Shown here piece by piece: positions 1 through 5,999 of a stretch of DNA of 6,021 bases. The DNA comes from Thermoplasmatota archaeon. GTDB taxonomy: Archaea; Thermoplasmatota; E2; DHVEG-1. A program made the translations under genes and the position numbers. Each line of letters begins with the position of its first letter. The first letter of the stretch is position 1. The stretch spans positions 1 through 6,021 of the forward strand of contig JAUWYM010000059.1 of the NCBI GenBank assembly GCA_030615845.1, in the 5' to 3' direction. Under the pieces are notes generated by a model that saw only the letters and a list, made by a program, of their open reading frames with translations, was not told the DNA's origin and made no database searches.

Positions 1-870
1 AATCAATTTTCATGTGCTTCATGTTATATTTGTGAGTTTTATTTTACTTCTATTATTGCCATTCCTGGTGTTATGATGTTCATGGGGTCTGATATTATAC
101 TGTTGGATCTTCCTGGACTTATTGAAGGTGCTTCTGAGGGAAGGGGTAGGGGCAGAGAGGTTCTATCTGCTATTAGAAATGTTGATTTGATAATACTTAT
201 GATTGATGCGCAGCACTTGGATCATCTCGACATCATTGAGAGAGAGCTTTATGGTGCTGGTCTTCGGTTAAATCAAAGAACTCCTGATGTTGTTGTTACA
301 AAAAAAGAACAAGGCGGCATTACCATAAATTCAACAACAAAACTTACGTATTTAAATGAAAATGTTATAAAATCAATTGCTTCTGAATTTGTGATAAATG
401 CTGATATTACAATACGTGAAGATATCACAGAAGATCAATTGATTGATTCGTTTTCTCAAAATAGAGTGTATGTTCCAACAATGGTTGTTATCAATAAAAA
501 AGATCTTGCTGATAAGAGAACATTGGATAACGTTGTAACAAAGATTAAAGAAAAAAGGCTGCATGTTCTTACAATTTCTGCGACAAGTGGTGAAGGATTA
601 GATACACTTAGAGAAGAGATTTTTTCTCAATTAAAACTCATACGGATTTATATGAAGCCTGTTGGAAAGCAAATAGATTACGATGAACCCTTGATTCTAA
701 GAGAGAGTGATAAGGTGGAAGATGTATGTAGAAAACTTCATCGAGATTTTCAAAGAAAATTCAGATATGCATCGGTTTCCGGACCTTCTGCAAAGCATTC
801 TACCCAAAAAGTTGGTTTAGATCACAAATTAAAAGACGAGGACGTGTTGACAATAGTGATTTGGAGATAA
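1..870 (+). CDS. DRG-family GTPase with C-terminal TGS domain (5' partial)
   Basis: This is the 3' part of an Obg/DRG-type translation-factor GTPase, a family that works with ribosomes and usually has about 365-370 residues. The frame is open from base 1, so the ATG at 73 is internal; 289 residues are visible. Missing is the N-terminal part of about 75-80 residues with the P-loop (G1). Visible, numbered from base 1: a switch I-like stretch ending FYFTS (about residues 14-18), then AIPGVM; G3 DLPG (36-39) followed by LIEGASEGRGRGREV, the DRG signature; an inserted helical region; G4 NKKD (165-168); G5 SATSGEG (193-199); and a TGS domain from about residue 214 to the end with the typical HRDF and VGLDHKLKDEDVLTI segments. 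It converges with the transketolase operon 35 bp away. Identification is firm. The DRG1-like versus DRG2-like assignment was not resolved. The first 18 residues look diverged and Cys-rich for the family. Confidence 0.93.
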   Translation, partial: NQFSCASCYICEFYFTSIIAIPGVMMFMGSDIILLDLPGLIEGASEGRGRGREVLSAIRNVDLIILMIDAQHLDHLDIIERELYGAGLRLNQRTPDVVVTKKEQGGITINSTTKLTYLNENVIKSIASEFVINADITIREDITEDQLIDSFSQNRVYVPTMVVINKKDLADKRTLDNVVTKIKEKRLHVLTISATSGEGLDTLREEIFSQLKLIRIYMKPVGKQIDYDEPLILRESDKVEDVCRKLHRDFQRKFRYASVSGPSAKHSTQKVGLDHKLKDEDVLTIVIWR

Positions 871-905
871 TTTTTCATAAAATAGTCCTTTATAGATTGT
901 ATCAT
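871..905. other. Short convergent intergenic gap
   Basis: This 35-bp AT-rich gap lies between the stop of the GTPase gene (+) and the stop of the transketolase C-terminal subunit (-). A five-T run directly follows the GTPase stop (871-875), and the minus strand reads CTATTTTATG beyond the transketolase stop. Archaeal termination often uses plain T-tracts, so both genes could end here, but the tracts are short and there is no clear hairpin. Confidence 0.3.
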
Positions 906-1850
906 TTATCTAATCAGTTCATTAGCTACTTTAGCAATATGTTTTGCATTCAACCCATATTTTTCAAACAAGTCAGCAGGTTCTCCAGACTCGCAAAATA
1001 TGTCTTTTACACCCATTCTTCTAAATCTACAAGGGAGACCTTCTTCTGCAAGTATTTCTGAGACAGCGCCTCCGAGTCCACCAATAATAGAATGTTCCTC
1101 AGCAGTTAGAATTGCATTTGTTTCTTTTGCACATTTAAGAACAAGTTTTTTATCAATCGGTTTTATGGTATGCATATCAATAACTCGTGCGTTTATTCCT
1201 TCTTTTGAAAGTATTTTTCTTGCATCGAGAACGTGATCAACCATGGTGCCACAGGCAATGAAACTCACGTCTTCCCCATCCTTGGTTATCATTCCTTTAC
1301 CAATGGAAATATCCTTTAATTCCTCTTTTTTATAAATTAATGGAGTTGAGGCACGGCCTATTCGTGCATACATAGGTCCCTTGTTTGTTGCCATAAGCTC
1401 GACAATTCTTCTTGTCTGCGTCGCATCGCTTGGGGCAAAAACTGTCATATTAGGAAGCACTCTCATAAGGGCAAGATCTTCGGTCATCTGATGACTCGCA
1501 CCATCCTTACCCACACTGATACCACCATGGGTCGCAAAGATCTTTACATTCGCATTTGAATAGGCAACATCCATACGAATCTGGTCATATACTCTACCAG
1601 TTGCGAATACTGCAAATGTGCTCACAAAAGGGATTTTTCCACAGGATGCAAGTCCTGCAGCAGTAGAAATCATATTGGCCTCTGCAATACCCATTTCAAA
1701 AAACCGTTCTGGATATTTTTTGGCAAACAGTATAGTCTTTGTTGATTTCGAAAGATCTGCATCTAATACTACAAGATTAGGATGTTTTTTACCGAGCTCT
1801 ATAAGAGTTTCTCCATATGCACTCCTTGGATTTACCATTTCTTTGCCCAC
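906..1850 (-). CDS. Transketolase, C-terminal subunit
   Basis: This 314-residue protein is the second half of a transketolase, which moves a two-carbon ketol unit between sugar phosphates with thiamine diphosphate (TPP) in the cytoplasm. It holds the pyrimidine-binding domain (about residues 5-170) with FFEMGIAEANM, whose Glu57 is the expected TPP-activating glutamate. It also has the conserved THGGISVGKDGASHQ (108-121) and FAPSDATQ stretches. The C-terminal transketolase domain follows (about 185-310) with EEHSIIGGLGGAV (251-263). The start is GTG at 1850, overlapping the upstream TAG by one base (TAGTG). A GGAGG at 1858-1862 sits 7 nt before it, which favours this start over the in-frame ATG four codons later. 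It should assemble with the N-terminal subunit encoded just upstream. Length and motifs look intact. It could in principle act as a DXP-synthase-like or other TPP enzyme half, but the split pair fits archaeal transketolase best. Confidence 0.93.
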   Translation of the reverse strand: MGKEMVNPRSAYGETLIELGKKHPNLVVLDADLSKSTKTILFAKKYPERFFEMGIAEANMISTAAGLASCGKIPFVSTFAVFATGRVYDQIRMDVAYSNANVKIFATHGGISVGKDGASHQMTEDLALMRVLPNMTVFAPSDATQTRRIVELMATNKGPMYARIGRASTPLIYKKEELKDISIGKGMITKDGEDVSFIACGTMVDHVLDARKILSKEGINARVIDMHTIKPIDKKLVLKCAKETNAILTAEEHSIIGGLGGAVSEILAEEGLPCRFRRMGVKDIFCESGEPADLFEKYGLNAKHIAKVANELIR

Positions 1851-2710
1851 TATGAAGCCTCCAGTCTTCGCTGTAACACGTCAAATTCACGCATCGCGAG
1901 TTTGTACTCCATTTCATTTGGAGGTACACCATGAAAATCAACGTTGTTTTCCATAAAAGAGACGCCTTTTCCTTTTACGGTATTCAGTATAATCATGGAT
2001 GGCTGGTTTTTATGTTCATCAGCCTTTAGAAGTGCATCAATAATTTGACCTATATCATGCCCATCAATTTCAATGACATGCCATCCAAAAGAACTCCATC
2101 GATCACGTACTGATTCAAGCCGTAAAACATCTTCGGTGTTCCCATCAATCTGTAAAAAATTTCTGTCAAGAAGAGCAGTAAGATTATCAAATTTATAATG
2201 AGATGCAACAGCTGCTGCCTCCCAAATCTGCCCCTCATCTGTTTCACCATCACCAAGCATTACATAGACGTTGTACTTTTTATCATCAGCCTTCCCAGCA
2301 AGCGCAACACCATTTGCAAATGAGAGACCATGACCAAGTGAGCCAGTAGATGCTTCAACTCCTGGAACATAAAGGGAAACAGGATGACCCTGTAGCATAC
2401 AGTTTACTTCTCGTAGTCCTTTTAATTCTTTCACATCAAAATAGCCACATTCAGCAAGAACTGCATAAAGAGTAGGAGCAGCATGGCCTTTACTGAGAAT
2501 GAAACGATCTCTGTTTGGATCTTCAGGTTTTTTTGGATTATGTCTCATGTGATGAAAATACAACGCAACAATTGCATCAACAGCAGAAAGTGAACCACCA
2601 GGATGCCCAGATTTAGCTCTATAAAGCATCTCAATGACATGTTTTCTAATTTTCACTGCAGTCACGTTTAATTTTTTGATAACCTCATCATCGTATGGCT
2701 TCAATATCAT
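1850..2710 (-). CDS. Transketolase, N-terminal (TPP-binding) subunit
   Basis: This 286-residue protein is the TPP diphosphate-binding half of a split transketolase. It shows SGHPGGS (34-40, His36), LSKGHAAPTLYA (72-83, His76), GSLGHGLSFANG (123-134, His127) and the TPP/Mg motif beginning GDGETDEGQ (153-161). That motif ends LDRN (181-184) before FLQIDG; many transketolases have DNN at this point, so Arg183 is a variation, while the metal-ligand Asn184 is kept. The rest of the domain runs through VKGKGVSFMEN (245-255). The ATG start at 2710 is preceded by a G-rich GGGTGGGG that may act as ribosome-binding site, though spacing is tight. It is the first gene of the two-gene operon. In archaea lacking a full oxidative pentose phosphate pathway, transketolase typically links hexose/triose phosphates with pentose and erythrose phosphates. 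No transaldolase or ribulose-phosphate enzyme lies nearby to narrow the role. Confidence 0.94.
   Translation of the reverse strand: MILKPYDDEVIKKLNVTAVKIRKHVIEMLYRAKSGHPGGSLSAVDAIVALYFHHMRHNPKKPEDPNRDRFILSKGHAAPTLYAVLAECGYFDVKELKGLREVNCMLQGHPVSLYVPGVEASTGSLGHGLSFANGVALAGKADDKKYNVYVMLGDGETDEGQIWEAAAVASHYKFDNLTALLDRNFLQIDGNTEDVLRLESVRDRWSSFGWHVIEIDGHDIGQIIDALLKADEHKNQPSMIILNTVKGKGVSFMENNVDFHGVPPNEMEYKLAMREFDVLQRRLEAS
1858..1862 (-). promoter_or_regulatory. Shine-Dalgarno site for the transketolase C-subunit
   Basis: GGAGG on the minus strand lies inside the last codons of the N-subunit gene, 7 nt upstream of the GTG start at 1850. It decides the start codon and suggests translation re-initiation at the TAGTG overlap, giving balanced amounts of the two subunits. 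Confidence 0.75.
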
Positions 2711-2797
2711 GCCCCACCCATTAATAAGTCAATGGAAACAACCCCCGAATGCTTTTTTATGTAAAAATAGTTTGTGTAAAAATTAATGTCTCTTGCC

Positions 2798-2808
2798 TAC
2801 TTAAAGTA
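2798..2808 (-). promoter_or_regulatory. Candidate TATA box for the transketolase operon
   Basis: The minus strand reads TACTTTAAGTA, an archaeal TATA-like element that also forms an 11-bp palindrome (TACTT-A-AAGTA on the plus strand). It resembles the TTTTTAAGTAA before fhs. A start about 25 nt downstream would leave a leader of roughly 65 nt, compatible with Shine-Dalgarno-led translation. AT-rich alternatives lie nearer the gene (about 2750-2785), so the choice is uncertain. The rest of the 138-bp gap (2711-2848) holds no gene that I can see. Confidence 0.35.
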
Positions 2809-2848
2809 CTACCTAAGCTTCAAAAATAATATTTATCATATGGCTTCA

Positions 2849-3679
2849 TTATTGTCTTATTTTTTTCTTATGAAATCGAGATATGTTATAGAGATCTTGA
2901 TAAATTTCAGGTCTAATATCTCTCAGTACAGGTCTGTTTGCCCGAGCAGTTTTAAGTTCTTTTAGATTAATATCATATGTTATGATACTTTCTTTAAAGT
3001 AGGGCGCTTTTACAAGTAACTTACCTAAAGGATCATATATCTGAGATCCACCCCATAGAATAAGGTCCTCTTGTGATCCAACAATATTTGCATATACCAA
3101 AAAAGTGGTATTTTCTATTGCTCTTGCAGGAAGTAATGTTTCAAAATATTTCCTTGTAGTCGAGGGTGATGCTGATATACATATCAAGATATCTGCTCCT
3201 TGGAGAGAAAGTGCTTTAGTTATCTCTGGAAAGAAGAGGTCATAACAAATAAATATACCAATTTTCCCAAATTTTGTTTTAAAAACGTTTGATTCTTCCC
3301 CTTCATCAAAAAAGATTTTTTCTTCAAAAGGTCCAAACGTGATTAGAAACCGCTTGTTGTAATGATCTACTTTTCCATTTGGATGAATCAAAATCGCAGA
3401 ATTATATATAAGACCTTCAACTTTCCCATCTTTTAATGGCATCCCAAATACTATGTAGCATTTCTTTTCTTTTGCAATTTTTTTCATCTGTTTTATAGAA
3501 GGACCATTTCTAGCTTCTGCAAGATTTCTAAATTCATCTTTGCATGGATATCCAGATAGAAACATTTCTCCAAAAACGTAGAAATCTGCCTTTGTTTTTC
3601 TGATATAGTTCTCCATTGTTTTTAGGTTGGATTTTTTATCTGCAATTTTTGGTCTTGCTGATACTAGTGCTATTTTCAT
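2849..3679 (-). CDS. Nitrilase-superfamily carbon-nitrogen hydrolase
   Basis: This 276-residue cytoplasmic hydrolase has the single nitrilase/cyanide-hydratase domain (about residues 1-245), typical in length for stand-alone members. The catalytic Glu-Lys-Cys triad is visible: Glu38 in FGEMFLSGYP, Lys109 in HYNKRFL, and Cys145 in IGIFICYDLFFPE. A further conserved-type glutamate lies in FGPFEEK (about 118-120). The family hydrolyses amides or nitriles through a cysteine thioester. Substrates range from omega-amides and N-carbamoyl compounds to the glutamine amide used by NAD synthetase. Nothing in the sequence fixes the substrate, and there is no fused synthetase or acyltransferase domain and no signal peptide. 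The ATG at 3679 has no Shine-Dalgarno, pointing to a leaderless or short-leader mRNA. The C-terminal tail is basic (HKKKIRQ). It is on the same strand as the transketolase operon, but the 138-bp gap with its own promoter candidate suggests a separate unit. Confidence 0.9.
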   Translation of the reverse strand: MKIALVSARPKIADKKSNLKTMENYIRKTKADFYVFGEMFLSGYPCKDEFRNLAEARNGPSIKQMKKIAKEKKCYIVFGMPLKDGKVEGLIYNSAILIHPNGKVDHYNKRFLITFGPFEEKIFFDEGEESNVFKTKFGKIGIFICYDLFFPEITKALSLQGADILICISASPSTTRKYFETLLPARAIENTTFLVYANIVGSQEDLILWGGSQIYDPLGKLLVKAPYFKESIITYDINLKELKTARANRPVLRDIRPEIYQDLYNISRFHKKKIRQ

Positions 3680-3701
3680 ATGAGCAACTAAATCATCGAT
3701 A

Positions 3702-3725
3702 TGTACAATAGGTGATATAATATTT
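3702..3725 (-). promoter_or_regulatory. Candidate promoter for the carbon-nitrogen hydrolase
   Basis: Two TATA-like elements read on the minus strand: AAATATTATATCA centred near 3718 and TGTACATAT centred near 3704. The first would give a leader of about 14 nt and the second an essentially leaderless transcript. Absence of a Shine-Dalgarno before the ATG at 3679 fits either. I cannot choose between them from sequence alone. Confidence 0.4.
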
Positions 3726-3750
3726 GTTGATGTGGTGATGGTTGACTTTC

Positions 3751-3765
3751 AAAATTTGCAAAAAT
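3751..3765. promoter_or_regulatory. Possible operator with palindromic TTTGCAAA
   Basis: AAAATTTGCAAAAAT lies between the two divergent promoters, about 20-30 bp upstream of the TATA box at 3783. Its core TTTGCAAA (3755-3762) is a perfect palindrome. Read on the minus strand it contains TTGCAAATTTT, which recurs before fhs at 4306-4316. Position and symmetry suit a regulator site, but AT-rich DNA makes chance occurrence plausible. Confidence 0.25.
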
Positions 3766-3780
3766 TCTACAAAAATGAGG

Positions 3781-3794
3781 AAAAATATATATAC
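3781..3794 (+). promoter_or_regulatory. TATA box for the 131-residue unknown gene
   Basis: AAAAATATATATAC, preceded by GAGG that could form part of a BRE, is the strongest TATA-like element in the window. Transcription starting about 25 nt downstream (near 3812-3818) would give a leader of roughly 25 nt that still includes the G-rich ribosome-binding site at 3830-3838. Confidence 0.6.
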
Positions 3795-3829
3795 TATGAA
3801 CTATAAAACTAGTAACATGTAAGAGTCTA

Positions 3830-3838
3830 GGGGGGATC
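3830..3838 (+). promoter_or_regulatory. G-rich ribosome-binding site deciding a TTG start
   Basis: GGGGGGATC resembles the complement of the archaeal 16S 3' end (GGAGGTGATC) with mismatches. It ends just before the TTG at 3841. That spacing supports TTG over the in-frame GTG at 3850, and a stop codon at 3820-3822 blocks any earlier start in this frame. Confidence 0.5.
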
Positions 3839-3840
3839 TC

Positions 3841-4236
3841 TTGAATATTGTGACAGTAAATGATTTATCAATGGCGATCGAAGAGAAGTTAGATATTGAT
3901 GCACTCAAGGCAAAGAAATATGCAAACATCGTCATGGATTTTTTTGGGTTTGAAGACCGTATTATTGATAATGCTTTAGAACAAAAAGATAGGCAGCTGT
4001 TTTACATGCTTGAAGCACAGGGGTTACTTCATACTGAGAGAGAAAATATACTGCTTTCTAATGGACGGCAATGGCGGATTCATTATTGGCTCCTTGCAAA
4101 AAATACAATTCTTCGATATTCAAACAATCAATGGATAAGCACAAAAAATAAAATCAGCCAACCGCCTCAACATGACACCGTTTATTCCTATCTCTCAAAA
4201 GATATGTGGACGACACGAAAAAACTCATCTATGTAG
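3841..4236 (+). CDS. Small protein of unknown function (DUF6015-like, Thermoplasmata-type)
   Basis: The function of this 131-residue soluble protein is unknown. It has no signal peptide, membrane segment or catalytic motif that I recognise. Residues 1-85 look like a compact, mostly helical domain. It begins IVTVNDLSMAIEEKL and continues through MDFFGFEDRIIDNALEQKDRQLFYML (about 32-57). QGLLHTERENILLSNGRQWRIHYWLL (about 60-85) follows, a pattern that could be a helix plus beta-hairpin 'wing'. From memory this core resembles the archaeal DUF6015 family of Thermoplasmata; that assignment needs a profile search. The tail (about 95-131) is polar and contains a conserved-looking aromatic end, VYSYLSKDMWTTRK. 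The gene has its own strong TATA box, a TTG start with a G-rich ribosome-binding site, and downstream T-tracts, so it appears monocistronic. A DNA-binding or regulatory role is a guess from shape only. Confidence 0.82.
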   Translation: MNIVTVNDLSMAIEEKLDIDALKAKKYANIVMDFFGFEDRIIDNALEQKDRQLFYMLEAQGLLHTERENILLSNGRQWRIHYWLLAKNTILRYSNNQWISTKNKISQPPQHDTVYSYLSKDMWTTRKNSSM

Positions 4237-4242
4237 CTACAA

Positions 4243-4268
4243 TTTCTTTTTTGGAGATTTTTCTTTTC
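4243..4268 (+). terminator. T-rich terminator-like tract
   Basis: Starting 6 nt after the stop codon of the unknown gene, two T-rich runs follow (TTTCTTTTTT, then ATTTTTCTTTTC) around a GGAG. Archaeal RNA polymerase commonly terminates at such tracts without a hairpin. The next gene has its own promoter, which supports termination here. Confidence 0.5.
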
Positions 4269-4303
4269 CGTAACAACTAGAAAAATAGAGAAAAGAATCT
4301 CTA
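4254..4303. repeat. Imperfect inverted repeats upstream of fhs
   Basis: GAGATTTTTCTTTTC (4254-4268) can pair with GAAAAGAATCTC (4290-4301), a 12-bp stem with a three-T bulge. The right arm also takes part in a smaller hairpin, TAGAG (4286-4290) with CTCTA (4299-4303) around an 8-nt loop. The two structures are mutually exclusive. This could be part of the preceding gene's 3' end or an operator for fhs; low sequence complexity means chance is possible. Confidence 0.3.
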
Positions 4304-4312
4304 CATTGCAAA

Positions 4313-4323
4313 TTTTTAAGTAA
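4313..4323 (+). promoter_or_regulatory. TATA box for fhs
   Basis: TTTTTAAGTAA is centred about 32 nt before the ATG at 4350, so a transcript starting about 25 nt downstream would have a leader of fewer than 10 nt. The missing Shine-Dalgarno before this ATG agrees with leaderless or near-leaderless translation. The element is immediately followed by AGAG-GT-CTCT (4323-4332), a small inverted repeat sitting between TATA box and start, where a repressor would block initiation. Confidence 0.55.
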
Positions 4324-4349
4324 GAGGTCTCTATCATACTTGTCTTTGT

Positions 4350-5999
4350 ATGAAGTTAGATATTGAAATAGCTCGATCTATTAAACTTAAACCTATTGAA
4401 GAAATTGCTGCAAAAGCGGGAATCAAAGAAGATGAGTTTACTTGCTGGGGTAGCTACAAAGCAAAGGTTTCATTAGATGTCTTAAATAGAACTCAACAAA
4501 ACAAAACCGGGAAATTAATCCTTGTTACCACCATCAATCCTACTCCTAGCGGGGAGGGAAAAACAACAGTTACAATAGGACTTGCTCAAGCACTCACTCT
4601 TTTGGGAAAAAAAACAATGCTTGCAATTCGAGAACCCTCGCTTGGTCCTATAATGGGAATGAAAGGCGGTGCAACAGGCGGTGGATATTCACAGGTGCTT
4701 CCTATGGAGGATATCAACCTGCATTTCACCGGAGACATGCATGCGATTACTAGTGCACATAATCTCTTGGCAAGTCTTCTTGATAATCATATTCATCATG
4801 GGGATCTCTTTCATATTGACCCGCGATATATTGTTTGGCCAAGGGTACTTGACATTAGTGATAGAGCGCTGCGGAATACTGTTATCGGGCTTGGGGGCCC
4901 CTTGGATGGTGTTCCTCATGAGGTTGAATTTGCTATAACTCCTGCATCTGAAATAATGGCGATTCTGTGTCTCTCCAAAGATGTAAATGATTTAAAGAAG
5001 CGACTTGGGAAAATAATTGTTGCCTATACCTATGATAATAAGCCGATAACGGCAGGGGATTTAAAGGCAGTAGGTGCGATGACTGTTCTTTTAAAGGATG
5101 CCATCATGCCCAATCTTGTTCAAACAATAGAAGGCGTCCCTGCGTTTGTTCATGGTGGGCCTTTTGCAAATATTGCCCATGGAACAAACAGCCTTATTGC
5201 TACGACAATGGGTCTACGGCTTGCTGATTATTTCGTGACAGAAGCTGGTTTTGGTTCAGATCTTGGTGCAGAGAAATTCTTTGATATCGTCTGTCGAACA
5301 GGAGATTTAAAGCCTGATGCTGTCGTCCTTCTTGTAAGCGTGAGAGCTTTAAAAAGAAACGGCGAGGGCGACGACATTAATGCATTAAAAAAAGGACTAT
5401 GTAATCTTGAAAAACATCTTGAAAATATTTCTTTCTATGGTATTCCTGTTATTGTTGCAATCAATCGTTTTATTGATGATACCGATGAAGAAATTGATGT
5501 CATTGAAAACTTTTGTAAAACAAAAAATCTACCAGTGGCAGTTGCTGACGTCTGGGAAAAGGGTGGAGAAGGTGGAATTGAACTCGCTGGGAAACTAGTG
5601 GATTTAATACATAATAATCCGTCAGACTTTCACTATCTCTACGATCTCGATATCTCTGTTAAAGAAAAAATTGAAACGATTGCTAAAAAAATTTATGGCG
5701 CTGGAAGGGTTGTTTATACTGTTGCTGCAGAAAAAGATATTAAACTGTGTGAAGAACTGAGGCTTGATAAACTTCCGATATGTATTGCCAAGACGCCGTA
5801 TTCTCTCTCTGATGATCCGCAGCTTCTTGGAAGGCCTTCTGGTTTTAAAATTACAGTACGTGAGATAAAATTTTCTGCTGGTGCTGGGTTTTTAGTGCCA
5901 ATGACTGGTAAAATTACGACAATGCCAGGACTACCCCCTAAACCAACATCAGAAACAATAGATATTGATGATAACGGCGATGTTACTGGGCTGTATTAA
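4350..5999 (+). CDS. fhs: Formate-tetrahydrofolate ligase
   Basis: The enzyme joins formate to tetrahydrofolate using ATP, giving 10-formyl-tetrahydrofolate for purine synthesis or as the entry to folate-linked C1 reduction in the cytoplasm. The 549 residues are close to the usual 555-560. Visible motifs: the P-loop TPSGEGKTT (65-73, Lys71); REPSLGP (94-100, Arg94); the signature GMKGGATGGGY (103-113); HFTGDMHAI (125-133); and the second signature VSVRALKRNGEG (329-340). Aromatic residues Phe374 (INRF) and Trp402 (VWEKGGEGG) match the pterin-stacking pair Phe384/Trp412 of the Moorella enzyme in spacing (28 apart). The C-terminal end FSAGAGFLVPMTGKITTMPGLP is typical. The ATG has a TATA box at 4313-4323 and no Shine-Dalgarno. 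No other folate gene (folD, metF, gcvT) is in the window. The gene is intact and family identity is very secure; the metabolic direction is not shown by the sequence. Confidence 0.98.
   Translation: MKLDIEIARSIKLKPIEEIAAKAGIKEDEFTCWGSYKAKVSLDVLNRTQQNKTGKLILVTTINPTPSGEGKTTVTIGLAQALTLLGKKTMLAIREPSLGPIMGMKGGATGGGYSQVLPMEDINLHFTGDMHAITSAHNLLASLLDNHIHHGDLFHIDPRYIVWPRVLDISDRALRNTVIGLGGPLDGVPHEVEFAITPASEIMAILCLSKDVNDLKKRLGKIIVAYTYDNKPITAGDLKAVGAMTVLLKDAIMPNLVQTIEGVPAFVHGGPFANIAHGTNSLIATTMGLRLADYFVTEAGFGSDLGAEKFFDIVCRTGDLKPDAVVLLVSVRALKRNGEGDDINALKKGLCNLEKHLENISFYGIPVIVAINRFIDDTDEEIDVIENFCKTKNLPVAVADVWEKGGEGGIELAGKLVDLIHNNPSDFHYLYDLDISVKEKIETIAKKIYGAGRVVYTVAAEKDIKLCEELRLDKLPICIAKTPYSLSDDPQLLGRPSGFKITVREIKFSAGAGFLVPMTGKITTMPGLPPKPTSETIDIDDNGDVTGLY

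Noticed and set aside
73..75. ATG at 73 as the start of the GTPase gene
   Set aside because: The frame is open to base 1, and the upstream codons align with the DRG switch I region, so the true start lies off the window and this Met is internal.
871..905. Bidirectional hairpin terminator between the convergent genes
   Set aside because: Only short T-runs are visible; I found no stem of convincing length, so no terminator was called.
861..1236. Plus-strand open frames antisense to the transketolase C-subunit
   Set aside because: They lie opposite a clearly conserved coding sequence, show no recognisable domain and no ribosome-binding site; they are reading-frame shadows.
1618..1956. 112-codon plus-strand frame across the transketolase junction
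   Set aside because: It is antisense to two conserved genes and lacks any protein-like motif pattern.
2050..2256. 68-codon minus-strand frame inside the transketolase N-subunit
   Set aside because: It is an alternative frame within a well-conserved gene, with low-complexity Leu/Ile-rich sequence.
3680..3840. Small RNA, riboswitch or leader-peptide gene in the divergent region
   Set aside because: No structured element, aptamer-like conservation or short frame with a good ribosome-binding site could be recognised; promoters explain the region.
4669..4938. Overlapping frames on both strands inside fhs
   Set aside because: The fhs frame is continuous and carries all family motifs; the others show no independent support.
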